A stretch of 64,000 bases of DNA from NCBI RefSeq assembly GCF_014237875.1, contig NZ_JACJVJ010000002.1, positions 959,300 through 1,023,299 on the forward strand, given 5' to 3'. Of the stretch, positions 1 through 7,170 are shown piece after piece. The translations under genes were made by a program, and so were the position numbers. The notes beneath the pieces were generated by a model, which made no database searches, had not been told where the DNA came from, and saw nothing but the letters and a program-made list of their open reading frames with translations. Positions within the stretch are counted from its first letter, which is position 1, and each line of letters opens with the position of its first letter. This stretch comes from Parasphingopyxis marina. Its GTDB lineage: Bacteria > Pseudomonadota > Alphaproteobacteria > Sphingomonadales > Sphingomonadaceae.

Positions 1-1472
1 GTGGATGCTCCTGCATGAAGGGCGAGGCGGAAGCCCGGCCGTTCGATTACGATGTCGCGAGCGGCCGGACGGGCGGCGATTTCTTTCAAAAGCTCCAGCA
101 CCGGCGCGGCTTCGGGCGTATAGTGCGATCCGCTCGGCCCGGCGGCGAGCATCGCGTCGACCTGGTCCCCGGGCATTACCGCGCGGAGCAGAAACTCCTC
201 GTCGGGCATGGACTCGCCGAAGCGTTTGCGGAGATCCGCATAGTCGGGAAAGTCGGGTTCGCTCGCGATTTCCTTCGCGCGCGGCCGGTCCATGATGGCG
301 TCCAGCACTTCGGGATCGAGCGGACTGGTCGGCCGGCCGAGCTTGCCGAGCGCGTAGCGCAGGATCTGGTCGGACACCTGGCTGTAACGCTGGCCGCTGA
401 CGATGTTGGTCGTCGCCTGGGTCATCACCATCTGCGGGAAGGGCGTCACCATGATCGGATAGCCGAGCTCGGCGCGCACCCGTTCGGTCTCCGCGATCAC
501 GCGCGGAAAGAGATGGCCGAGCTGCAACTCCTCGAGCTGGCGCAAGGTGGTCGTCATCACGCCGCCGGCGATCTGGTGGCGCAGGAAGCTCGCGTCGAAG
601 GCCTGCGGGGTTCCCGGCGCGAGGTTCTGGGCTTCGGCCAGCCGCCACCAATAGTCCGAGACATTGGCGAGCGCCTTGTCGTCGATCGGCACCTCATGCC
701 CGGCCTCGCGCAGGTTCGCGACCATCCGCCCCGCTTCCGGCAGCGAACTGCCATCGCCGAGCGGCCCGATACCGACATGCACCGCATCGATGATGCCGAG
801 ATCGGCGGCGGCGAGGCTCGTCACCGGCCCATAGCCGATCGTGCAATGCGCATGGATTTCCAGCCGCTTGTCTCCGATCGCGGCCTTGACCGCCGGCGCG
901 AGGGTCCGCACCCGCTCGGGAGACATCAGCCCGCCCGGATCTTTCAGGTAGAACAGGTCGATATGCGGCGAGGTCGCGAGCTTGGCCGCGAAATCGGCAT
1001 AGAACTGGTCGTCATGGACTTCGCTCAAGGTGAAGGTCAGCGCGCCCATCACCTCGGCATCGCCTTCTTCCTTGGCGATGCGCGCGGCCTCGATCACGGC
1101 ATCGGCATCGTGCATCGGATCGAGGATGATGAAGCGGCGGATGCCGTTCTTCTGCAAGGTGCGATAGACGACGCGCATGAAATCCGGCCCCGCCTGCTGC
1201 CAGGCGATAAAGCGCAGGCCGGTGGTGATAAGCTGCAGCGGCGAATGGGGCATCGCGGCGCGGACCCGGCGGATGCGTTCCCAGGGATTGTTTTTGAAAT
1301 AGCGCACGGCAACGGCCATGTGCGTCGAGGAAGTGAAATCGATCGCATGGAAGCCGACCCGGTCGAGCTGGCCGGCAATCTCCAATATCTGCGCCGTATC
1401 GAGCCCGGTCGCACCCCAGAGCGACTGGTTGCCGTCGCGGATCGACACATCGACAAGCTTGATCTCAGCCAT
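1..1472 (-). CDS. Biotin-dependent carboxyltransferase subunit (OadA/PycB-like), 3' end cut by window
   Basis: Translating the minus strand from ATG at 1472 gives an open frame of about 490 residues that runs off the left edge. It opens with the HMGL-like TIM-barrel signature of oxaloacetate decarboxylase alpha and pyruvate carboxylase carboxyltransferases (RDGNQS at residues 12-17). Further in it has an HAHCT metal-binding segment followed by DAVHVGIGPLGDGSS, typical of this fold. The enzyme should move a carboxyl group from carboxybiotin to (or from) an organic acid or ketone. Its start overlaps the stop of the biotin carboxylase gene by 8 bases, so it is the fourth gene of a tightly coupled operon. 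The substrate cannot be read from the sequence. The C-terminus is missing, so a fused biotinyl domain cannot be excluded. Confidence 0.88.
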   Translation of the reverse strand, partial: MAEIKLVDVSIRDGNQSLWGATGLDTAQILEIAGQLDRVGFHAIDFTSSTHMAVAVRYFKNNPWERIRRVRAAMPHSPLQLITTGLRFIAWQQAGPDFMRVVYRTLQKNGIRRFIILDPMHDADAVIEAARIAKEEGDAEVMGALTFTLSEVHDDQFYADFAAKLATSPHIDLFYLKDPGGLMSPERVRTLAPAVKAAIGDKRLEIHAHCTIGYGPVTSLAAADLGIIDAVHVGIGPLGDGSSLPEAGRMVANLREAGHEVPIDDKALANVSDYWWRLAEAQNLAPGTPQAFDASFLRHQIAGGVMTTTLRQLEELQLGHLFPRVIAETERVRAELGYPIMVTPFPQMVMTQATTNIVSGQRYSQVSDQILRYALGKLGRPTSPLDPEVLDAIMDRPRAKEIASEPDFPDYADLRKRFGESMPDEEFLLRAVMPGDQVDAMLAAGPSGSHYTPEAAPVLELLKEIAARPAARDIVIERPGFRLALHAGAS

Positions 1473-2802
1473 GGGCGAACTCCCCGAAGAAGCGCGTGTC
1501 GACACCGCCTTCCATGAAGCGCGGATCGGCGGCGATGGCGGCGTGGAGGCCGGCGGTCGTTTCCATGCCTGCCAGCGCGAAATTGCCCAGCGCTGCGCCG
1601 AGCTTCGCCACCGCTTCGCCCCGGTCCTTGCCGTGAGCGATCAGCTTCCCCGCGAGGGAGTCATAGAAAGGCGGCACCTCTCCGCCGTCGAAGATATGGG
1701 TATCGACGCGAATGCCGGCGCCGGCAGGCCAGCGCACCGCTGACGCAATGCCGGGCGAAGGCTGGAAGTCCTTGCGCCAGTCCTCGGCGTTTATGCGGAC
1801 CTCGATGGCATGACCGAAAGGCCGGACCATCTCCTGGGTCAGCGACAGCGGCGACCCGTCCGCAATGATGATCTGCTGCTCGATCAGGTCGATACCGGTG
1901 ATCGCCTCGGTCACCGGATGTTCGACCTGGATGCGCGCGTTCATTTCCAGGAAGAAGAAATCGAAGGTTTCGGCGTCGACAAGAAACTCGACCGTCCCCG
2001 CCCCGCGATAGTCGAGATGTTCGGCGAGCCGCACGGCGGCCTGCTCGATCGCCGCGCGCTTGTCGTCGGGCAGGTTCGGCGCGGGCGCTTCCTCAACCAG
2101 CTTCTGGAAGCGCCGCTGGATCGAGCAATCGCGCGTCCCCAGATGGATGGCGCTTGTCCCATCGCCCAATATCTGCACCTCGACATGGCGGCCGCTCGCG
2201 ATGAAGCGCTCGACATAAACCCTCGGATCGCCGAACGCGGCCTGCGCCTCGGCCATCGCCATGTCGATCTGCGCGTCGAGATCGGCGGGCTCGTCGACCC
2301 GCTTCATGCCCTTGCCGCCGCCGCCCGACACCGCTTTCAAGAGCAGCGGATAGCCGGTCTCTTCGGCACGCGCCCGGGCGGCGTCCTTGTCCGCCGCCTC
2401 GCCGCCAGGAACCACGGGAAGCCCTGCCGCGATCCCGACGGTGCGCGCCATCAGCTTGTCGCCCATCGCTTCCAGACTCTCCGGGGCAGGGCCAACAAAG
2501 ACGATGCCCGCCTCGGCGCAAGCCCGCGCCAGCGCCACATTTTCGGCAAGGAAACCATAGCCGGGATGGAGCGCATCGGCGCCGCTCGCCTTCGCCGCCT
2601 TCACGACATTGTCGACCGAGAGATAGCTTTGCGCGGACGGCGCCGGGCCGACCGGCGCGACCCGATCCGCCAGCCAGGCCGCCGCGCTGCGCACATCCGC
2701 CTCGGAAACACCGAGCACCGTCTCGATGCCGAGCCGCTTTGCCGTCCGGATGACGCGGAGCGCGATCTCCCCGCGATTGGCAATGAACAGGGTTTTTATC
2801 AT
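1465..2802 (-). CDS. Biotin carboxylase subunit (AccC-like)
   Basis: A protein of 445 residues with all three parts of a biotin carboxylase: the N-terminal domain (ANRGEIALR at 8-16, HPGYGFLAEN at 79-88), the ATP-grasp glycine loop (SGGGGKGM, about 159-166) and the catalytic EMNARIQVEHPVTE segment at 286-299. It carboxylates biotin on the carrier protein using ATP and bicarbonate. Length matches AccC. Its ATG overlaps the stop of the biotin carrier gene (ATGA) and its stop overlaps the carboxyltransferase start, implying translational coupling. The dedicated carboxyltransferase partner is of OadA type rather than AccA/AccD or PccB, so this is probably not the housekeeping acetyl-CoA carboxylase component. 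Confidence 0.93.
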   Translation of the reverse strand: MIKTLFIANRGEIALRVIRTAKRLGIETVLGVSEADVRSAAAWLADRVAPVGPAPSAQSYLSVDNVVKAAKASGADALHPGYGFLAENVALARACAEAGIVFVGPAPESLEAMGDKLMARTVGIAAGLPVVPGGEAADKDAARARAEETGYPLLLKAVSGGGGKGMKRVDEPADLDAQIDMAMAEAQAAFGDPRVYVERFIASGRHVEVQILGDGTSAIHLGTRDCSIQRRFQKLVEEAPAPNLPDDKRAAIEQAAVRLAEHLDYRGAGTVEFLVDAETFDFFFLEMNARIQVEHPVTEAITGIDLIEQQIIIADGSPLSLTQEMVRPFGHAIEVRINAEDWRKDFQPSPGIASAVRWPAGAGIRVDTHIFDGGEVPPFYDSLAGKLIAHGKDRGEAVAKLGAALGNFALAGMETTAGLHAAIAADPRFMEGGVDTRFFGEFAHG

Positions 2803-3275
2803 TTGACGAGCATCAGCACCCGGCCCGCGGCGATCATCTCGGCATTGTCGACGCAGATCTCCGCAATCTCGCCGGAACAGCCCGCCGCTGCCGGATTGAA
2901 CAGTTTCATCGTCTCGATAATGCCGACCGGGGTGTCCGGTTCCACCATGTCACCGACCTCGACAAACGCATCGGCGCCCGGCGAAGGCGCGCGATAGAAG
3001 GTGCCGGGTAGCGTGGCGCGGATCGCGGTCATGCCTTCGGGGATTTCGCTTTCTTCGGATGCCGCCGCCTCGGCCTCGGCGGCCACGGGCTCATCGTCCT
3101 CCAGCGACCATTGCTGCGTCCACCCTCCCTTTTCTCCATCCGGCCCGTCTTCGGACCTAGCCACCCGCAACCGGAACCGTCCGGTCCGGATGTCGAGCCG
3201 GTCATATTGGCCGCCGTCGAGGATCGCGACGATTGCGTTCACATCGTCCGGTGTCAGGGGCAGGTCCCCCTTCAT
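2799..3275 (-). CDS. Biotin carboxyl carrier protein (AccB-like)
   Basis: A protein of 158 residues. The N-terminal part has the short AccB-like segment that precedes a charged Ala/Glu linker (about 40-80), and the C-terminal half is a biotinyl-lipoyl domain. The biotin attachment lysine is K124 in ETMKL, where most carriers have (E)AMKM, so the residue before Met is Thr. The ATG overlaps the stop of the Tm-1-like gene and the stop overlaps the biotin carboxylase start, so three adjacent junctions in this operon are overlaps. It would shuttle carboxybiotin between the two enzymes encoded downstream. An AccB for fatty-acid synthesis is possible but unlikely given the neighbours. Confidence 0.9.
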   Translation of the reverse strand: MKGDLPLTPDDVNAIVAILDGGQYDRLDIRTGRFRLRVARSEDGPDGEKGGWTQQWSLEDDEPVAAEAEAAASEESEIPEGMTAIRATLPGTFYRAPSPGADAFVEVGDMVEPDTPVGIIETMKLFNPAAAGCSGEIAEICVDNAEMIAAGRVLMLVK

Positions 3276-4498
3276 GCTTTCGCTCCAGCTTTCAGATAGT
3301 CGCGGGCCGCTGCAACGATCGTATCGGAGAATGCCTCGTCGTTGAAATGCGCGTCGACGGCATCCACGGGAACATCGTCCGGCACGACTTTGCGCAGATA
3401 GGCGGCGAACGGCCCGGGCTGACTGGTGTCGTAGAGATGGCCCTCGGGGCTGTCATGGTTGGAGAAGCCGCCCAGCGGCGTGAAGATGCGCACCGGCCCC
3501 GTCGCCTCGCCCACCATCTTCGCGAGATGATCGGCCAGTATCTCAAGCTCCTTTGCTTCGGTGCGAACTGCGGTCAGCGCCGGATTATGCACATGGTAGC
3601 GCTTGCCGGGAAACTGCTGCTCGGCGACGTCGATCGGCCCGGCGATGATGAAGTCCGCATTGCCCGGCGCGATGATGGTCGGCACGCCCTTGCGCAGGGC
3701 GGCCATGCCGCGCTCGGGGCCGGTATCGGCAAGGCCGCCGAGCAGATGGTCGACAATCTCGGTGGTCGAAAGATCGAGCGCAAGCGCAACGTTTCGGTCT
3801 TTCACGATCGCATCGAAGGTCGGCCCGCCGCCGCCCGAGCTGTGGAACACCATCACCTCGGCGCCATCGGCTTCCAGCGCCTCGCGGATGCGCCGCACCG
3901 ATTTCTCGGTCGTGCCCAGCGTCGTGATGAGGACCAGCGGCTTGTCGCCTTCATGGGCGGCGGGATCATATCCCTTGGCCATCCCGGCCATGGCGAGCGC
4001 GGCGTTGCGATACACGTCTCCGCTGATCGAATTGATGCCGGAAATGTCGGTAACCGCGTTGGACATGATGATGTCCTTCACGCCGACATAGGGCTGGGTG
4101 AAACCCGAAGCCATGGTCGAGACCATCAGCTTGGGAATGCCATAGGGAAAGGCCTGCATGATCGCGGTCGAGAGCGATGTGCCCATCGATCCGCCGACCG
4201 ATATGACGCCCGAAAAAGGCTCCGCTGCATGGCGTTCCAGCGCGATCTTCAGTGCGCCTTCGATCATCACCGCCTGGCACTTGCCTTCATGGCCGAGCGC
4301 GCGAACCTCTTCGATGGTCTTGCCGGCCGCCCCGGCTATCTCTTCGGGCGCGATCTCGGCGCCGCCCACCGTCTTGCGGATAGAAGGATCGAGATGGACC
4401 ACATCGACGCCGGCTTCCTCCATCACCGAACGCACGAAGCGGCCTTCCTCTTCCTTGGTGTCCTGGGTGATGATCAACAGCACCTTGGGCTTCGCCAT
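3272..4498 (-). CDS. Tm-1-like ATP-binding domain protein (UPF0261 family)
   Basis: A protein of 408 residues that fits the Tm-1-like/UPF0261 family along its length. It opens with a Rossmann-like strand (KVLLIITQDTKEEEGRF) and carries a Gly-rich ISVGGSMGTSL segment, an FHSSGGGGPTFD segment in mid-protein, and a C-terminal FTPLGGFSNHDSPEG motif. The family is named after a tomato protein that blocks tobamovirus replication; bacterial members bind ATP but their reaction is poorly known. Here it is the first gene of an operon of four overlapping cistrons with a complete biotin-dependent carboxylase. A role in ATP-dependent activation or binding of the carboxylase substrate is my inference. The IclR gene lies divergently 119 bases away and probably regulates it. 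Confidence 0.88.
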   Translation of the reverse strand: MAKPKVLLIITQDTKEEEGRFVRSVMEEAGVDVVHLDPSIRKTVGGAEIAPEEIAGAAGKTIEEVRALGHEGKCQAVMIEGALKIALERHAAEPFSGVISVGGSMGTSLSTAIMQAFPYGIPKLMVSTMASGFTQPYVGVKDIIMSNAVTDISGINSISGDVYRNAALAMAGMAKGYDPAAHEGDKPLVLITTLGTTEKSVRRIREALEADGAEVMVFHSSGGGGPTFDAIVKDRNVALALDLSTTEIVDHLLGGLADTGPERGMAALRKGVPTIIAPGNADFIIAGPIDVAEQQFPGKRYHVHNPALTAVRTEAKELEILADHLAKMVGEATGPVRIFTPLGGFSNHDSPEGHLYDTSQPGPFAAYLRKVVPDDVPVDAVDAHFNDEAFSDTIVAAARDYLKAGAKA

Positions 4499-4564
4499 CG
4501 CGCGCTTCCTCTCGCAATTATCTCGTTAATCCGATGATTCCCGCCCCGCGCCTCGCCATCAAGA

Positions 4565-4591
4565 TTGCCAGCTCGATTAGGCCGATATAAG
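4565..4591 (+). promoter_or_regulatory. Possible sigma70-type promoter in the divergent carboxylase/iclR spacer
   Basis: In the 119-base spacer between the Tm-1-like gene and the IclR gene, TTGCCA (4565-4570) and TATAAG (4586-4591) are 15 bases apart, about 26 bases upstream of the IclR ATG. Spacing is shorter than the usual 17. The spacer must also hold the promoter of the carboxylase operon and, by analogy with other IclR systems, the operator. I could not make out a convincing palindrome. Confidence 0.25.
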
Positions 4592-4617
4592 TTGCACAGA
4601 GTGAAATCGGGGTACAG

Positions 4618-5415
4618 ATGCTAGAACAGAAGGTCAAAACGATACGAGCGCTGGAGCGCGGCGTCGATGTGCTGATGGAAATCCGTCGCGCGCGCGCGGT
4701 GAGCCTGCACGATCTTCACGTCCGGCTCGGCCTGCCCAAGGCGACGCTGCTGCGCATCCTCGTCACGCTCGCGGGCAAGGGGCTGGTATGGCAGCGGCTC
4801 GCCGACGGCGCCTATCTTGCGAGCCACGTCCTCCAGTTCAGCCCGGCCGTCGATATCGCCGAGACCCTGGCCGAGGTCGCCACCGAACCGATGGCGGAAC
4901 TCTCGGCCAAGGCGAACTGGCCTTCGGTGCTTGGCGCGCCGCGGCTCGACCATATCGAGATCATCGAAACGAACAGCCCCTTGTTGCGGCTCGATTCCGC
5001 TACGCTCGGCCCGGTCGGGGTGCCGCTATCCTATATCCACACCGCCACCGGCCGCGCCTATCTCGCCGCCTGCGGCGAGCGAGAGCGCGATGCGATCATC
5101 GCGCGGCTGCGTCCGCCGGGCGCCAGCGACCAAAGCAAGGCGAAGCTCCACGCGATCCTCCGGGAAATCCGCGAGCGCGGCTATTCGCTCCGCGAGCCGC
5201 ATTTCGACTGGCCGGACCGGAACAAGCAGGCGGTCGTGCGGGACGGACGCCAGTCCATGGCGGTCGCCATCTATTCCCGCGACGAGGCGGTGGCGGCGCT
5301 CAACATCACCTGGCCGACCAAGCGGATCTCGACCGAGAAGGTGGTCGAGCGGCATTTGCAAACCCTCAGGGCGACCGCAGCGCGGATCGGCACCGCGCTG
5401 GAGCAGCTGAGTTAG
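4618..5415 (+). CDS. IclR-family transcriptional regulator
   Basis: A protein of 265 residues with an N-terminal winged helix (about 8-70, containing LHDLHVRLGLPKATLLRIL as helix-turn-helix) and a C-terminal IclR effector domain (HTATGRAYLAAC, then VVRDGRQSMAVAIYSRDEAVAALNITWP). These regulators usually control aromatic or organic acid catabolism and bind a pathway intermediate. The gene is divergent from the biotin-carboxylase operon and is followed at 109 bases by an MDR oxidoreductase and a VOC protein, so it may control both sides. The ATG at 4618 is preceded by GGGGTACAG. Confidence 0.93.
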   Translation: MLEQKVKTIRALERGVDVLMEIRRARAVSLHDLHVRLGLPKATLLRILVTLAGKGLVWQRLADGAYLASHVLQFSPAVDIAETLAEVATEPMAELSAKANWPSVLGAPRLDHIEIIETNSPLLRLDSATLGPVGVPLSYIHTATGRAYLAACGERERDAIIARLRPPGASDQSKAKLHAILREIRERGYSLREPHFDWPDRNKQAVVRDGRQSMAVAIYSRDEAVAALNITWPTKRISTEKVVERHLQTLRATAARIGTALEQLS

Positions 5416-5523
5416 GGCCTTTCACTTCGCCCTTCTCACTTCATCCTTTTCACCGGGCGAAACGCGATTCAATTGCGCCCACGCCCCCGCTTTGCCACTT
5501 CAGGGAAGAAGCAGGAGATGGAA

Positions 5524-6546
5524 ATGAAAGCGTGGCAACTCACCGAAGGCGCATCGTCGCTGGACGATCTTCACCTGGTCGAACTCGACAAGCCCGAGCC
5601 CGGACCCGGTGAGGTACTGATCAAGGTGCATGCCTGTTCGCTCAACTATCGCGACCAGGCGGTGATGACCGGCAATTATTTCGGCGGCCGCACGACGATG
5701 CCGCTGATCCCGCTGTCCGACGGCGCCGGAGAAGTCGAGGCGGTCGGTTCCGGTGTCACCCAGTTCGCGCCGGGCGACCGGGTCGCCGGCACCTTCTTCC
5801 AGAACTGGGACGACGGCCCGCCCAATCCTAGTGCCGGCCCCGCGCTCGGCGCGCCGCCGGCCAACGGCATGCTCGCCGAATATGTCGCGCTGCCCGAACA
5901 GGGCGTCGTCGCCATTGCCGAAAGCCTGAGCTTCGAGGAAGCGGCCACCCTTCCCTGCGCCGGCGTTACCGCCTGGCACGCGCTAATGGAGGGTCCGAAG
6001 GCGGCCGGGCCGGACTCGACCGTGCTGGTGCTCGGTACCGGCGGCGTCTCGCTGCTCGCGCTGCAGATCGCCAGGGCGCGCGGCGCAACCGTGATCGCGA
6101 CCTCGTCGTCGGATGAAAAGCTGGAGCGGGTAAAGGCGCTCGGCGCGGCCCAAGGCATCAACTATCGCGCAACGCCCGAATGGGGCGCGGAGGCCGCAAA
6201 GCTTTCGGGCAAGGGCGGCGCGGACCATGTCGTCGAGGTAGGCGGCGCGGGCACGCTCGCCCAGTCGATCGCCGCGGTCGGGTTCAACGGAGAGATTGCG
6301 CTGATCGGCGTGCTGACGCGCGAAGGCGATACTTCGCCGCACGGGCTGATGCTCAAGGGCGCATCGATCCGCGGCATCTTCGTGGGATCGCGCGGCATGG
6401 CCCGGCGGCTGAATGCTCTGATCGACGATAGCGGCTTCAAGCCGGTCGTCGACAAGGTCTTCCCGTTCGAAGAGGCCAAGGCCGCTTTCGAATATCAGTC
6501 CTCGCCGGAACTGTTCGGCAAGGTCGTCATCGCGGTTGGGAGCTAG
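5524..6546 (+). CDS. Zinc-type/MDR alcohol dehydrogenase family oxidoreductase
   Basis: A medium-chain dehydrogenase/reductase of about 340 residues, with a GroES-like N-terminal domain (PEPGPGEVLIKVHACSLNYRD) and a Rossmann domain (VLVLGTGGVSLLALQIARARGA). I see no structural-zinc cysteine cluster (the four closely spaced cysteines of classical ADHs), so it may be a zinc-free quinone-reductase-like or crotonyl-CoA-reductase-like MDR. It would reduce or oxidise an alcohol, ketone or enone with NAD(P)H. Two ATGs (5518, 5524) are in frame; I prefer 5524 because GGAG at 5514-5517 is then well spaced. The VOC gene follows after 5 bases, suggesting one transcript. Confidence 0.85.
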   Translation: MKAWQLTEGASSLDDLHLVELDKPEPGPGEVLIKVHACSLNYRDQAVMTGNYFGGRTTMPLIPLSDGAGEVEAVGSGVTQFAPGDRVAGTFFQNWDDGPPNPSAGPALGAPPANGMLAEYVALPEQGVVAIAESLSFEEAATLPCAGVTAWHALMEGPKAAGPDSTVLVLGTGGVSLLALQIARARGATVIATSSSDEKLERVKALGAAQGINYRATPEWGAEAAKLSGKGGADHVVEVGGAGTLAQSIAAVGFNGEIALIGVLTREGDTSPHGLMLKGASIRGIFVGSRGMARRLNALIDDSGFKPVVDKVFPFEEAKAAFEYQSSPELFGKVVIAVGS

Positions 6547-6551
6547 CGAAT

Positions 6552-7091
6552 ATGAAAACGCTTGGTTTCGGCCAACCCATCGGCGGCATCATGCAAACCA
6601 GCTTCGTCGTGAAGGATATTCGCGAAGCGATCGATTTCTGGGTGCGGGACGCCAATGTCGGCCCCTGGTTCCTGCTCGAAAGTTTCACGGGCGACGACCA
6701 GGTCTATCGCGGCGCGCAGTCCACTGCCGATGTCGCGATCGCGATGAGCTTTGCAGGCCATATGAATATCGAGCTGATCCAGCCCAAGGATGACAATCCC
6801 TCGGTCTATAAGGAAACCGTCGACCGGCTCGGCTATGGCTTCCACCATGTCGGCATCGCGCTCGAGGATGTCGATGCCGGCATCGCCGACTATGAAGCCC
6901 GCGGTTACGAACTGGCCTTTCGCGCCAAGGTGCCGACCGGCGGCGCGGTCGCCTATATGGACGGCGGGCCGGACAAGCCCGGTTTCGTCGAGCTGATCCC
7001 GGCCAATCCGGGGATGGACGCAGCGTTCACCGGCTTCTGGGAAGCCGCGCAGGGCTGGGACGGCAAGGACCCGATCCGCCCCTTCGGCTAA
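6552..7091 (+). CDS. VOC family protein (glyoxalase/dioxygenase fold)
   Basis: A protein of 179 residues with two beta-alpha-beta-beta-beta modules of the vicinal oxygen chelate fold. The first begins at MQTSFVVKDIREAIDFW and the second at GFHHVGIALEDVDAGIADYEARG. Family members are metal-dependent isomerases, epimerases, dioxygenases or resistance proteins; likely metal ligands here are the His of FHHVGI and the Glu of GFVELI. The ATG lies 5 bases after the MDR oxidoreductase stop. The pairing suggests a small catabolic or detoxifying unit under the upstream IclR regulator. The exact reaction is unknown. Confidence 0.85.
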   Translation: MKTLGFGQPIGGIMQTSFVVKDIREAIDFWVRDANVGPWFLLESFTGDDQVYRGAQSTADVAIAMSFAGHMNIELIQPKDDNPSVYKETVDRLGYGFHHVGIALEDVDAGIADYEARGYELAFRAKVPTGGAVAYMDGGPDKPGFVELIPANPGMDAAFTGFWEAAQGWDGKDPIRPFG

Positions 7092-7113
7092 GGCCCGTTG
7101 CTGCCGATAAAGA

Positions 7114-7150
7114 AAGGGGCGGGATCATCGCGATCCCGCCCCTTCTTTTG
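7114..7150. terminator. Strong bidirectional hairpin terminator
   Basis: A 13-bp perfect stem (AAGGGGCGGGATC at 7114-7126, complement at 7132-7144) with a 5-base loop is flanked by A-rich sequence on the left and CTTTT on the right. It sits between the convergent VOC gene and TonB-receptor gene, so it can terminate transcription from both sides. Confidence 0.85.
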
Positions 7151-7170
7151 GTTCGGCCTGGAAGCCGGCG

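Noticed and set aside
3233-4537. Long plus-strand open frame opposite the Tm-1-like gene
   Set aside because: Antisense to a gene with full family motifs; sequence is Arg/His-rich with no family resemblance and no ribosome site.
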